Part shown: positions 42,201 to 55,702 of the stretch, in pieces
How positions within the stretch are numbered: the first letter of the stretch is position 1
How the letters are laid out: each line of letters opens with the position of its first letter
Assembly (NCBI RefSeq): GCF_932526225.1
Contig: NC_064044.1
Span: 10,378,906 to 10,442,905 of the forward strand
Length of the DNA stretch: 64,000 bases
Reading direction: 5' to 3'
DNA from: Nematostella vectensis
Taxonomy: Eukaryota; Cnidaria; Anthozoa; Actiniaria; Edwardsiidae
The notes under the pieces: generated by a model
Database searches by the model: none
What the model saw: only the letters and a program-made list of their open reading frames with translations
Told to the model about the DNA's origin: nothing
Translations under genes and position numbers: made by a program

Positions 42201-45200
42201 GTTTGAGGCATTCTACGAATTATATTATTTATTGCAATGTGATCAGAATATGCTCAATTGCTCACGGATGTGACAAAAAATTCCATTTGTAAGTCAACTA
42301 TAATCCATCCCTTTCGCGAAAAAAGAAAAAAAAGTTAGTGATTGAGTAAAATTTCAGGTCAATTCTCGATTGACTTAAAAAGACATCAACTTCTACAAAA
42401 AAGCGAAAACGAAAAGATAACAACATTAATGTATTCGTAGCAGTAAATGTGCCTTGACAGTCTGGTAAATCCTATTTGGCCAATAACATTTTGATCAATA
42501 AAAGCTTTATTTTTAAATCTAGAAATGCGTGGTTGACGAGCTCCTAAGAAATATGGGCGCGATTTAAATGCTACATCGGAAAAGCGAAATAGCGGGTTGT
42601 TAACAAATTCTGAAATTCCAATAAACAAAGCTAGCCGTTTTGTTCTAACCGAAGGTGAAGTAGAGGGTACCTAAACGATTTCATCTGTGGATGAGTTACT
42701 TGAATTACACAATCCATCCGAATTAAATGCAAACCTTGATTTTGTTTGTAATTGCGTTTCCAACCTCACGAGGCGATGTCCGAATCCAACTGAGCAATGA
42801 TTGAAATTCATTGTATCCCATTTCCAGATGGTGACGATCACCGTCTCCTCCTGATATGGGGAACTTATTTTATGCTATATTGGTCGAAATTTAAGGGATG
42901 TTGAAAAACAGTGCCCACTTCGGAATAAAAAAATAATTCACAGTGCTTAGTTTAAAATAAGGTACAGTTTTCTACACGAAACAATCCGATAAATCAAATG
43001 TATCTGAGTTGTAGAAGACTGCAAAATGTGGTGTGTTTGCGTTTATTCGTCAAGGTGGTATTAATTGCCTCTATTAGGAAAACGTTATTGGTCTTCGGTA
43101 TTAATGAAATAAAATCCTCGTCTATTTGCTTATTCGCAGTGAACGTTAGATTCAACAGTCTGAGGCGAAAATGGAGCAGGAAAGATCGTTGACACATTAG
43201 GTAAGTTATCGTTTTACAGAAATGGATTGCAACCGATTTTGAATCAATAGGCTACCACTATCCGCGAAACATGTTTTAAAGTAAGTTTGCTAATTTTTCA
43301 TCAGATTCTATTGCTTTACAAGGGAATCTCAATTCTCGAAGTTCTTTTTGCGTAAGTACAAAATTAGCGTAAATTTCCTAAGACGTTATGAACACACCCC
43401 CAATAATAACTTTCGGGCTGCTAGATAAACACGAGTTGCTTTTGAGTAAATTTAGTTTTGAAAAAAGTGAATAGGTGGCCTTTGCAGGCAAAAAAGCTTT
43501 TTGAACAAACAAGCAAACACAAATGTGTGATAATTCAAGCATTTCAGATTATCCTAGCACAACTAAGCAAGTGCTTTTTGAAGTATCCATACAGAAACCT
43601 CATTTTTATTGCAGAAGAGTTTGAGGCATTTTACTAATTATATCATTTATTGCAATGTGATAAGAGTATTGTCAATTGCTCACGGATGTGACAAAAAATT
43701 CCATTTGTAAGTAATCTATAATCCATCCCTTTCGCGAAAAAAAGAAAAAAAAAAGTTAGTGATTGAGTAAAACTTCAGGTCAATTCTCGATTGACTTAAA
43801 AAGACATCAACTACCAAAAAAAGCGAAAACGAAAACATAACAACATTAATGTATTCGTAGCAGTAAATGTGCCTTGACAGTATGGTAAATCATATTCGGC
43901 CAATATCATTTTGATCAATAAAAGCTTTATTTTTAAATCTGGAATTGCGTTGTTGACGAGCTCCTAAGAAAGATTGGCGCGATTAGTGCTTCATCGGAAA
44001 AGCGAAATAGCGGGTAGTTAACAAATTCTGCAATTCCAATAAACAAATCTAGCGGTTTAGTTCCAACTGAAGGTGAAGTAAGGGGTACCTATACGATTTC
44101 ATCTGTGGATGAGTTACTTGAATTGCACAATCCATCCGAATTATTGTGCGAACCTTGATTTTGTTTGTAATTGCGTTTCCAACCTCACGAGGCGATGTCC
44201 AAATCCAACTGAGCAATGATTGAAATTCATTGTATCCCATTCCCAGATGGTGAAGATCACCTCTCCTCCCGATATGGGAACTCATTTTATGCTATATTGG
44301 TCGAAATAAGGGATGTTGAAAAACAGTGCACACTTCGGAATAAAAAATAATTCACAGTGCTTAGTATAAAATAAGGTACAGTTGTCTACACGAAACAATC
44401 CGATAAATCAAATGTAAAAAAGTTGTAGCAGAGTGCAAAATTTGGTGTGTTTGCGTTACTCTGCAAGGTGGTATTAATTGCTTCTATTAGGAAAACTTTA
44501 TTGGTCTTCGGTATTAATGAAATGAAATCCTTGTCTATTTGCTCATTTGCAGTGAACGTTAGATTCAACAGTCAGAGGCGAAAATTGAACAGGAAAGATC
44601 GTTGGTACATTAGGTAAGTAACTGTCTTACAGAAATGGATTGCACCGCGATTTCGGATCGATAGGCTACCTCTATTCGCGAAACATGTTTTTAAAGTAAG
44701 TTTGCTAATTTTTCATCAGATTCTATTGCTTTATAAGGAAATCTCAATTCTCAAAGTTCTTTTTGCGTAAGTATAAAATTAGCGTAAATTTACTAAGAAG
44801 TTATGAACACACCCCCGAATAACAACTTTCGGGCTGCTAGATAAACACGACTTGATTTTGAGTAAATTTAGTTTTGAAAAAAGTGAATAGGTGGCCTTTG
44901 CAGGCAAAAAAAGCTTTTTGAACAAACAAGCAAACAAAAATGTGTTATCATTCAAGCATTTCAGATTCTCCTAGCACAGTTGAACAAGTGCTTTTTGAAG
45001 TATCCATACAGAAACCTCAGTTTTATTGCAGAAGAGTTTGAGGCATTTTACTAATTATATTTATTGCAATGTGATCAGAATATGGTCAATTGCTCACGGA
45101 TGTGACAAAAAATTTCATTTGTAAGTCATCTATAATCCATCCCTTTCGCGAAAAAGGAAAAAAAAGTTAGTGATTGAGTAAAATTTCATGTCAATTCTCG

Positions 45201-46226
45201 ATTGTCTTAAAAAGACATCAACTTCTACAAAAAAGCGAAAACGAAAAGAAAACAACATTAATGTATTCGTAGCAGTAAATGTGCCTTGACAGTATGGTAA
45301 ATCCTATTTGGACAATAACATTTTGATCAATAAAAGCTTTATTTTTAAATCTGGAATTGCGTGGTTGACGGGCTCCTAAGAAAGATGGGCGCGATTTAAA
45401 TGCTACATCGGAAAAGCGAAATAGCTGGTAGTTAACAAATTCTGCAATTCCAATAAACAAAGCTAGCCGTTTAGTTCCAACCGAAGGTGAAGTAGGGGGT
45501 ACCTAAACGATTTTATATGTGGATGAGTTACTTGAGTTGCACAATCCATCCGAATTAAGTGCGAATCTTGATTTTGTTTGTGTTGCGTTTCCAGCCTCAT
45601 CAGTCGATGATCCAACGGAGCAATTATTAAAATTCATTGTATCCCATTTTCAGATGGTGCGAATCCCCTCCGATATGAGCAACTCATCAATTTATGCCAT
45701 ATTGGTAAAAATAAGGAATTTTGAAAACGGTGTACACTTTGAAATACAAATTATTCACGGTGCTTAGTTTAAAATAAGGCATAGTTGTCTATACGAAACA
45801 ATCCGATAAATCAAATGTGTAAATGTGTAGCAGTGCAAAATGTGGTGTGTTTGCGTTTACTCGTCAAGGTGGTATTAATTGCTTCTATTAGGAAAACGTT
45901 ATTGGTCTTCGGTATTCATGAAGTGAAATCTTCGTCTATTTGCTCATTCGCAGTGAACGTTAGATTTAGCAGTCTGAGGCGAAAAGGAGCAGAAAAGATC
46001 GTTCAAATATAAGGTAAGTAATAGTTATACAGAAATGTATCTGCAAACCGATTTCGAATTGATAGGCTACCGCTATTTGCGAAACTGATGCTTTTTTTTA
46101 AATTGTGATAAAGTAAGTTTGCTAATTTTTTATCAATTTCTATTGGTAGCATGGTTTTCAAGTGAATGTCGATTCTCGAAGTTCTTTTCTGGTAAGTACA
46201 AAATTAGCATAAGAAGTTATGAACAT
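39276..46226. repeat. Tandem array, about 4.9 units of 1.41 kb
   Basis: Anchor GAAGAGTTTGAGGCATT occurs at 39,386, 40,797, 42,196, 43,613 and 45,031 (spacings 1,411, 1,399, 1,417 and 1,418). Units 1 and 4 share private variants (for example CAGATTATCCTAGC and TATGGTAAATCATATT), as do units 2 and 5 (TATTTGGACAATAACATT and GGCGATGATCCAAC or close relatives), so a three-unit block of about 4.23 kb was itself copied. Each unit has splice-like signals on the + strand: TTGCTCATTCGCAG then about 60 nt then GGTAAGTAA; TATTGCAG|AAGAG up to CATTT|GTAAGT; and CCCATTTCCAG|ATGGTG with a frame of about 35 codons. These could be repeated small exons of an unrecognised transcript or chance. A sixth partial unit lies at 57,956. 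Confidence 0.9.
45519..45767 (+). CDS. Repeated small open frame in the 1.41-kb unit (82 aa)
   Basis: MDELLELHNPSELSANLDFV, then ending with MVRIPSDMSNSSIYAILVKI and a short tail. A related frame appears in unit 1 (39,880-40,122), while the intermediate units carry in-frame changes that break it. An acceptor-like CCCATTTTCAG precedes ATGGTGCGAATC within it. No known domain; it may be an exon or a fragment of a decayed gene. Confidence 0.25.
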   Translation: MDELLELHNPSELSANLDFVCVAFPASSVDDPTEQLLKFIVSHFQMVRIPSDMSNSSIYAILVKIRNFENGVHFEIQIIHGA

Positions 46227-47970
46227 ACCGTTATGCATGCATATACAAATCTATCCGTACAAATTAAGTGAACTTTCTTACATAATTTGTTCCAATTTTG
46301 TTTTATAATCTCTAAGCACTTAGACACTTGAAGAAAGAAAAATGTATCTTAAGTGTGTCCTTCTAAAATTTTATGTTTGGAACTGCAGTTAAATTTGTGA
46401 AAAATACTTTATGGTAAAAAAAAACCACATGATGTCAAAATTCTTTTTCCTGCGAACACTGCTATGGAGAGTCGGCCAAAAGCGCGGCAAACAAATTTGC
46501 CGAATTTTCTTAGCTGCACAATGAGTTGGCCCTATTTTCATTTTTTTTCCCAAAAGCATCTCATTTACATTTTATTATTATTTTTGTTTTTTGTCTTTCA
46601 TTCACACACAAACAACATGATATAACAACTGGAGCTCTATACTTTGCTTTAATTTCTCGATTTATATGATGTACATAATTATGCAAATAAATTTATTCTT
46701 GGTTACTCTATAACACGCCACTATAAATCCCGAAGATTCCTTTTAAAATAGTCGTAAATAAAATATGTGTTGAATTGTCACTGAAGGTACAGATAATGTT
46801 GGCTTTTGCTTTTTCTACGCTTAGTTTGATTCCGGTCCAACATTCGGAACGCTATCAAAAGTTGTGTAATGATTTTTGGCATTGAACCATATTTTAACTG
46901 CAGGATTAAAGTATTATTAACCGAGTGCGAGGTCTGTACGGAGAAATATCAGATCGAGGGCTTTGGTTTTTATTTATTATTATTTTTATTTATTATTTGC
47001 GACGAGAAAAAGAAATCAACTACTTCCGTTTTTGCGCGAATTGCACTGCGCACCCCTTCTGCGCATAGTGGCGCGCGCCGTTTGTTCGAATTTTCCGGTA
47101 TTTAGTGCGCGTGCGCCACAGTTGAATAAGAAAACAAAGCAAAAGACTCGCGTTTTTTTACTTAAAATCGCTTTGACAGAAAAAGGAAGTCGGTTACCCC
47201 CATTTTTTATTTGCTCAAATAGTTAAATATATACGGAAAAATGATATACTGAAAGAAGAAAAAAGTTGGCTTGTAGAAGTTTGTTTATTTTCTTTTAAAA
47301 GCCGTAAAAATACTTCAAAATGGCGCTTTTTACTGTATAATTAGTGGCGAAAACAGTGTCTTTTAGTTTGATCTCTTAAACGTGATTTGTTTTGAACGCT
47401 AGCTACTACGGGTTATTGTTTGGGAGATTGGATTGTGGCAGCTCGACAAACAGAACTTAATTTTCTAAACACTATAGGCACTATTTTTGAAAACTAAGAG
47501 TGATTTTCCCTCGCTCGATCAGTAAAAACGCGTCATCTCTACGCCCCTCGGATGTGAAACGAGGTCGGTTACCCCTATTTTTTTATTGAATATTTTGAAA
47601 GCCCTTAACTTCAATATTGTTTATGCAAAGTTTTATTTCAAGGGAATTACCTCAACTTGTCTACCGATTTCATAAAGGCGGGAAAACAAGAAACTGCTTT
47701 CTTACCGAAAAAAAAAATATAATAAGCAAGACCGTGCAAGATAGAGTGAACAAATGCTGAACTGAGTTGCTTTTAAGACGAAAGAGAATTAAATTTAAAT
47801 AGGCCTAAAGAAAGACAAATCGAAAACCTAAATTTTTCCTTGGCTTTATTCATCGTTCATCGTCGTTGTTTTGAGAAGCACAATGATGTGATTCAACTTC
47901 AACGACTTTAAGTCCAGGCAACCATTTTGCTTGATGAATCATTACTTGATCGGTCTGAAAGCTACAGGTT
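45822..47970. repeat. Duplicated block, copy 1 (array edge plus flank)
   Basis: The last part of tandem unit 5 and the flank to about 47,970 are repeated at 57,956-60,124 at high identity. It contains no recognised gene, only a GC-richer CpG-containing patch at 47,030-47,120 and short frames. Sequence 47,971-48,038 is ordinary. Confidence 0.9.
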
Positions 47971-48038
47971 TTATCCTAAAGGTGCAATGAATACCAACAG
48001 AAAGTCTCTTGATTTAGGTAATACAATCCTTGAGATAA

Positions 48039-50003
48039 TTAGCTTTGAGGCCAATGAACTGTGACCCTTCGTATTTTCTGTTCTTTCTGTTTGCCTTCAT
48101 ATTCTGCTTGTATTTTTCGTCTTTGGCGTCTATCGCTTCCTCCTCCGTCGTTCTCCTTGTTGGTGTGTAATCTGGCTTGGTTCAAACACTTACAACTCGC
48201 ATGGTTCATAAGGTGTACTCCCGTAGCAGGGTGGGGTGTTGTTCTGTATGCTACTAGCATGTTGAGGATGGCCTTGCCTCCCGTACTTGTCCTTGCCTTC
48301 AAGGCTTGCTATCCGTTCGTATTTGTTTAGTGTTTGCACGAACTTCTCGCTTTCTCCATTTCTTCTTGGATGCCCTGGTGTTATCCTATGGGGATCGAAC
48401 CCTTCCTCCTTTCCAAAATCCTCGTAGTCCTTTAATTAAATGGTGGTCAATTATCGCTTTCTACCCTCTTCTTGGGTGTCACGAATGCTGCAAAGATGTT
48501 CTTTCCTTTTCGGACTCGTCCAGGCTTTCGCTCGACACTTTCTCCACTACTGGGTATCTGCTCCTTTTGTCTATAACCACAAGGTTGTATTGTCCGTCTG
48601 GTTCGAAGAAATCTGTTGACGGTCTCCAACGTTTAGTATGGATTTGTGTTGGCTTAATAGGTTCTTTCTTGTAGCTTTTGGTTGCTACTTGGCACTGGTC
48701 GGCTGCTGTATCTATCATGCTGTTCATGTTTGTGAACCAATACTTCTCTCTCAGCATTTGCATGGTATTCGTCTTGCCATTTTGTGCCCGACTTTGACAA
48801 TCGTTCCCTGTAGTACTTCTGGAAGTACGATTCTTTCTTTACGGAATACCAATCCTTCTGCGACTTAGTGTTCATGGCTCACATAGCAGTATGGCTGTAT
48901 GTCCTTCTGAAGTGTTCATGGCTCACATAGCAGTATGGTTGTATGTCCTTCTGAACTTCTCCCAGTTACCTCTTGCTATTCTCTCTGCCAGTTTCTGTTT
49001 TTATCTTCTAGTGTCTCTAATTCTTGCTAGCACTACAGCGTGCTCTCCATCTACGGTCCATTTAATGATCTTCTCTGTGCTGGCACCCCAAGTCTCCGGG
49101 ACTGTCGGAAATGTAATCTACTGGGTCTTCATCGTCTTTCCCTGACTCGATAATCAGCTCGGTGTCATCATCTTGCTTTTCTATTACACATTTCTCTATT
49201 CGCGGGGGCATCCCCGCATCCTTGTCCGATGTTGGTAATAAGGTTCGCCAGTTGGAACCGGTTCAAAAATGCCCTGTTGTATTCCCTGGTTGAGACATTT
49301 CTTGAGGAGTTGTTGCAAATAAAGTAGTAGTCAAAGTTCCTTGGCCGCTGTGCTTCCGGGTTTGCTTTTGAATCCATTTTCAGCTTGAGCTGTCCAGCAA
49401 TTTCTTCACTCTATGTTGCTTGCTTCACCGTATTAATCATTAGATTATTGGTTTCTCTGATGCCCCCATCTGGATCAATCTTCTACATTCCAAGCTCGTT
49501 CAGTTTTTTTCCTATGAGTAGTGGCGAATCCATTTTTTTCTCTTATCACCACGGAGCGAGTCTTCACCCCACGGTTCTTGTTCCAAATGGTGACTTGAAT
49601 TTCCACTCACACTTGAAAGTTGGTCTGGATGGTCTTCAAGGTCTTTTTGCATTCTCTCAAATCTTAAATCTCTTCAAAGCGGTGGAAAAGCGCCTTGTTT
49701 TGTACTCGTCCATTAGGTTGACACTCCACTATCGGGTTGAACATGTGCATTCACGTCCCCGGGTCTCACTGATACAGTACCCTTGGGCTCGCCTGATATT
49801 ACTTTCTTTACATGGAACAGGTGGAAAGGTGCTTGGAAGATAACACCAGATTCACTATCCGATCCAATGCTAGAATCACCATGCTTTGGTTCAAGGCTGA
49901 CTTGATGGATAAGCTTAAATGTTCTTGTACGTTTGTCTTCTGTCCCGCTTTCTGACTTGCAGTTAAGGCTGCAAAATGGTTGTTTTAGCCACAATTTGGG
50001 CAT
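48039..50003 (-). mobile_element. Decayed Ty3/gypsy retrotransposon (gag zinc-knuckle to integrase, deleted)
   Basis: Minus-strand pieces in retroelement order. A gag/protease-side segment KSESGTEDKRTRTFKLIHQV with HVKKVISGEPKGTVSVRPGD lies at 49,713-50,003. Pieces at 49,168-49,377 and 48,654-48,875 are unplaced. The integrase N-terminal and core start are at 48,479-48,763 (REKYWFTNMNSMI and a later YNLVVIDKRSRYPVVE), and the integrase end, with GGKAILNMLVAYRTTPHPATG, is at 48,210-48,302. Most of the reverse transcriptase is missing and frames change repeatedly. LTRs were not identified. Confidence 0.75.
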
Positions 50004-50142
50004 CGTTTGCCATAGGCTATAGTACTTTCCAAGCTTGTGCGCAACAGTTTTCCAAAAGTAGTCACACTTGTTTCTCTAGTTTTTCCTCACCTCTGCACCT
50101 TTCTATTATGGTAAGGGTTTCTTTTGTAGCCTGCTTGCAGGC

Positions 50143-50267
50143 GGGTGTTATTATCGCGGAAAACCCTCTCCGTTCGGTGATCTGGCGCCATCGTGTATTA
50201 TAAGCCGCGTTAATACAAGATGGCGCCCGATCACCGAACGGAGAGGGTTTTCCGCGATAATAACACC
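50143..50267. mobile_element. 125-bp palindromic MITE
   Basis: GGTGTTATTATCGCGGAAAA followed by CCCTCTCCGTTCGGTGATC is repeated in perfect or near-perfect inversion at the right end, leaving a short AT-rich centre (GTATTATAAGCCGCGTTAAT). It would fold into one long hairpin. No clear target duplication. It lies at the upstream edge of the segmental duplication. Confidence 0.85.
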
Positions 50268-51007
50268 GAGTACCGCCTGCAACGAGGCTATTTCTTTTGT
50301 GGTTGAATCTTGTTCACTTTGAGCTCCACTTTCATATCTCTCACCTGCTTATTCATTTCCTCCTTTTGCCCGGCGTTCCCCACGAATTCCGTTATGCTCC
50401 ATCTCTTCTCTATGGCTCTTTTTATCAGCTCTTTTTATCTCCATCTGTAATAATCGTCTGAATTAGGTGCTTGGTATCGCATTCTGGCTGTATATGCGAC
50501 AATACTATCATTCTTCTCTATCTTTGTTTGTTAAAAGCATATGTTTATTTTTCTTCGGTAGGAAATGATTGTTCAGTTTTTTTTTCTTCAATCATGGCGC
50601 CATCGTGTATTATAAGCCGCGTTAATACAAGATGGCGCCCGATCACCGAACGGAGAGGGTTTTCCGCGATAATAACACCGAGTACCGCCTGCAACGAGGC
50701 TATTTCTTTTGTGGTTGAATCTTGTTCACTTTGAGCTCCACTTTCATATCTCTCACCTGCTTATTCATTTCCTCCTTTTGCCCGGCGTTCCCCACGAATT
50801 CCGTTATGCTCCATCTCTTCTCTATGGCTCTTTTTATCAGCTCTTTTTATCTCCATCTGTAATAATCGTCTGAATTAGGTGCTTGGTATCGCATTCTGGC
50901 TGTATATGCGACAATACTATCATTCTTCTCTATCTTTGTTTGTTAAAAGCATATGTTTATTTTTCTTCGGTAGGAAATGATTGTTTAGTTTTTTTTTCTT
51001 CAATCAT
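50184..51007. repeat. 412-bp direct tandem duplication
   Basis: Sequence from GGCGCCATCGTG (50,184) to TTCTTCAATCAT (50,595) is repeated at 50,596-51,007 almost without change. The breakpoint falls inside the MITE, so the second copy carries only half of that palindrome. Confidence 0.9.
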
Positions 51008-51290
51008 CCTTGAATGGTGTCGATTCTGTTAGGTTTCTCGTTATAGTCTCTCTATTTCTGTTTCTTTCTTATCTTACAAAAATCTTCATTGCTCTCACTT
51101 TTCTTTGATCTTTCTTATCTCAAAGTACTCAACTTCTTTAAAACCTTCTAACTATTTCTTCCTGGCTCTTCAGATACCCAGCTAATTCGTCGTGATGCTG
51201 AATGGCTCGGCTCGCACACTACTTTCATTTCATCCGCTCACAGTAGTGATTCCTCTTTTTCTTAATATTTAGATTTAGGCACTGCCTAAA

Positions 51291-53799
51291 AGCGGAGCCA
51301 GTATGATTTTTTAGCATACACTTAAATTAGAACCCCCTCCACTCCACTTTCATTATGCATCATGTTCCATCACCCACAAAAAAGCAACCTATGTGAAACA
51401 TATAAAGATTGCATGTTTTCCAAAACTGCAATTATTATTTAAAGTTGTGTCCTCCCAATCCTCCTAGGGAATACCTAGAACAAAAATGTTATTTAAGATT
51501 TTATTGAAATTACAAAGAACTATAAAGGAAAACCGAAGGGGTTGAGCTCTTAGTATAATAATAATACTTGATAGACAACTGATACAGCAAAATTATTAAA
51601 ATTAATTGATACTTTGATTATCAGGTAAGTAGGTAATATTTATTATAAAAATGAGGATCAATTAAAATTCCTCCTAGAAGAATGGGTGCTATTTTGTTAT
51701 CTTCAATATTAAAAACAATAAACAAATACATATCACATTCCTATACATTAATAAGTATATCAGCAAATCACACTATCGTAGTGGATTTGACGTAAAAGTC
51801 CCTGCCTGTACTGTCCCAATTCCTTTTATTTTTTTAAATTACCTTAATTAATTTTCCAGAATAGGGATTTATAATTTTCTTTTTCTTTTGTAAGGTTTAA
51901 AAAATGCAAATATTGGAAAAATATCTTTATTAACCTTCTCTTTCTTGCTTTAGAATGTAACTTTGCTAAGTGTGGATCAAAACCACTCTAATTTATCAAA
52001 ACAATTCTGACAACCGGTACCTTATTTTATTATAAAGTTAAGAACCACATATAAGAACCTAGAATGATCCTGTTAGCCTAAAATTGTCAAATTAGAGCAT
52101 CTATTTAGCCTACAATTGTTAATTGTATTAATTTGCTTTATAAAATATGAATTTACTGGCTTAACATATGAAAATTGATTTCTAAATAGTTTTAAACATG
52201 ATCTTAAGGGATCACATAGAAGACCTGTTTTTTATTATTAACTTATCTACATCAATTGCTTGACCATAACTCTTTGTAATCATATATTTATAAAAAAGGC
52301 GAGAGACTATTTATGAACCTAAATAGCCTAAATTTCATTAAACGCACATTATACAAGAACCTGTCAGACTAACTTGCGAAAAAAAACTAGGTTTTACTTT
52401 TTAACGTTGATTCATTATTTAGAACAATATTTCTATTTGTAAAAAGTATCTTACTTTTAAGTCCGTTAAATGTGTTTATTTTTGGTGACCTATATTAAAT
52501 ACCAATGCCTAATATGTACATCCTGCCATGAGTCATGCCTCTGAGCCAGCAGCATGTTTTCAGTGTCTCAGCTTGTTTTAAGAATCTCTGGCTTAAATTC
52601 AACTTAAAAAATTTGGAGAAAAGCATTTAAGAGAAAACTTAAAATTTTCTTACAAACAATACAAATATTATACTACAAAAACCTAATTCATAATACCTAA
52701 AACTGTCTCAATAGTCTCAACTAAAATGAGATATATATATGATTTTATGAGGCTGAAAGAGCTTTAATAGGAGAACTGTAGAGGGAAAAAACTATAGCTT
52801 TCAAGCAAATTGCTCCTCTACAGAAAAGCTGTCTTGGCTTCCTTTGAAACCTAAATTTTGCTTTGGGACCACTTTGGGGTACAATTATAAAGATATGTGA
52901 GAAATGAGAAAACAAAAAGTTTTTAGGTTTTGTAAGAAACATTGAGGTACCCAGGGCTATTCAAAATATTGTCAGGTGGTATAAAAACAAGGCATATTTT
53001 TTAGGTAATAACGGATCCACAAGGTCCTAGTAACTGCATGTTTAGCTTTTTTAGAATCAAACCAGAATTCCAGAATAGTCGATTTAAATTTCAAGTGTTT
53101 TTCAAATATATGTTGTTTTTCACAAATTATTAATAAATAGGGTTTTAGGAAAAAAGCTCTCAATTTATTTTAGCATTGTTCATCTTTGTGAGAATTTGAC
53201 CAATCATTCATGGAAATGAATTAAAAATCACTTTTGGTTTTATTTCTAGTATTTCATAGCTGTCAACCCAACTTGGACAGACGTCTTGTAAAAACGGGTG
53301 AAATTGAGTAAATATGTGAAGAAAAAACAAACAAAACAAGAGAGCCAATGCGGGTGAATACAGAGAATGTATGAATATTAAAAACAATCAGGCTAGTGAT
53401 GAGGTCCACAATCTCGTGAATAGTTATTATTTTCCTATGATAGATGGTGAATGGCAGATTTTAGAGATCGAATTTGATTAATACAGCCTAGAATTTAAGT
53501 TTTAGTCCCTGAGGTAAGTACTTAATATATAAATTTGAAACAATAAAAAAGGTGTGAAAAGTTTGAAAACAAAACAACTCTTGACTTATTTGCAGTCAGT
53601 TTTTGTGTTTTTTAGGTTAGAAATACTCTAGCGGCCGCCATATTGTTTTGCGCGCCTCAGAGACCTGGGCCGGGGCAGATCGCGGCTGGCTGGCTGGCAG
53701 CTTGCGACAATGACGTCATTGACCACAAAAACTCAGTCGCCTAGTTATAGACCATTTTTCTATGCCTATGGGGCTCCGCGCGCGGCCGCTGGCTCCGCT
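51291..53799. mobile_element. Second copy of the AGCGGAGCCAG TIR element
   Basis: AGCGGAGCCAG at 51,291-51,301 and its reverse complement at 53,789-53,799, carried within segmental copy B. It is AT-rich inside, with the same short minus-strand frames as the first copy (52,745-53,163). No transposase is seen. Confidence 0.4.
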
Positions 53800-54518
53800 A
53801 TAAACCTTCTCAACCCTTCTATAAACGCATCTGTTTCTGGTGACTACGTCGATTCTATTGCATGGCTCTCTAAGTAATTGCGCGAATACGAACCCCTCAT
53901 CCGTCACACAGCTCCCCCACTACGCTTCTAAATTGAGAATCATCAGGCGTTAACCGGTATCCAGGCAAGTCTCCCTTGTACTGTCTTCATGATAGAGAGT
54001 TGGGTTAACGACACTCGCAGAATATCTCTCATAGACAGACCTACGTCTTTGTCTCCAATGTTAGATTAGGGTTATTCCATCCATTTAGTTTCAGCTTGGT
54101 CATTGTTGCTAGCTGTTGGTTATCGTACTCATACAGCATTGACCGGGTTGCCATGGATTAATGTATTTAGGTTGAACAATTTCTAGCATTTTAGATGTTT
54201 GAAATTGGTTTTACAGAGGAGCATGTCCTCGGACCACCTATATACAATGCTCTTTAAATAGCTGGATGTTCTTATAAAAAGGTTCTCATTAAATAAAAGC
54301 GTGTACTGGATTTATTCTTCCGAGCAAAATGTTTGTGCCTTCGCGACTGCGTGACTGCGTTCTGCACACAATTCTTATCAACATGAGCAGTTTATTGTAG
54401 GATTATCCGTCTTGACCACAAAAATAGTAAGTTAAAATCTATGCTATGTCTGGTGGTTAATATCATCAAATCATTGTCTTATGCCATTCTTCTAAAAGAC
54501 TATACGATTCTTTTACAG

Positions 54519-54882
54519 CAAAATGAAGGTCAGAAGCCTCGTGTTTTACTTCAACTGTCTTGTTGCCGTAGCAGCATCAAGCCACGAATCCTACTGTCCA
54601 GCATCCATCCATTCAGCAGGCGCGCGCATAACTCAAGTTGACCTTGCCCTACAGAGCAAGCATGTGAAAAAGCGTCTTCAGGGCCAAAGTCAGATGTCAT
54701 GTAGTCAGCGGTGTCTGCAGCAAGACTGGTGTATATCGGTGAACTACGAAGTGTCTCGACCGGAAGGAGGGGCCTGCGAATTGAACACATACGGAGTCGA
54801 GATGTTGGCCGACGCAAATCCCAAAAACCCAGAGTTTAAAAGGAAAAAAGGATGGATATACTCACAGTTAAGATCCGCTCAG
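54519..54882 (+). CDS. Duplicate PAN/apple exon
   Basis: ATG at 54,523 after TTCTTTTACAG; donor GTACGT at 54,883. The 120-codon exon is intact, with a signal peptide and PAN Cys pattern and only a few replacements relative to 3,765-4,124 (for example around ASSHESYC). Whether it belongs to a working gene is doubtful, since only one EGF exon follows. Confidence 0.65.
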
Positions 54883-55702
54883 GTACGTTTTATGCGATTT
54901 GTAGATAAGCATTGATTACTCGTTTAAGATGAGTTTAAAATGAAAAGTTTAAAATGAGGTTTGTTTTGATCGCGGCACTAAACAAGGGCACAAAACGGAT
55001 CTGTTCCGCAAAATATCTGTTCCGCAGCCCTTTTTCTGCTGGCTGGGAAGATGTTAGACCCATCGGTTGCTGGGTCAAACTAGTTGTACTGGGAATATTT
55101 TAAGGGGCGCTGGAGCGTTGGAAAAAAGATCGTCCCGATCATTTATACGGAAAATTATTCATTTGCTAAAATGCCTAACCACTGCTGGCCGGAAAAAAAG
55201 AATTGGTCCCTGTATCGCCCTATCGCGACTGGAGCCAGCACTTAAAAGGACCATTCTGGATTTTTCGTACTTTAATATAAAGTCCCTATGGACTTAAATT
55301 TGCCAATGAAAAAAGGTTCTATTTAAGCTGACTAAGTTAATTACCCAATATTTCCACGGGTTATTACCGTGATAGTCCTAGTAAATAGCATATAAACGTG
55401 ACAATGTTCAAAACAACCATTCTGGATAGAGCGATAGAATCCCTCCTGGGAAAAAGGAATAGATCATTTCTTCCAAGAAATTTTTAAAATTGATATTTTT
55501 GGCATCAGAACATATTCAAACGACGAAATATGCCATTTTAACGTGTTTAGGGAAGGGGGGCTCGTGGTGTGCTCTTGACTAAATGAGACAATCACTTCAG
55601 CTTACTAACGCCTACTGTGCCAAACAATGTTTATGGTAACATTTTATGGTTTCTTTTGAGTCGGATAATTGACCGCCAAGACCCCCGATCTGCGATATTC
55701 CG

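Noticed and set aside
39276-46226. snoRNA or snRNA gene cluster in the tandem array
   Set aside because: GATG...CTGA-like words occur, but no consistent C/D or H/ACA geometry or flanking stem could be made.
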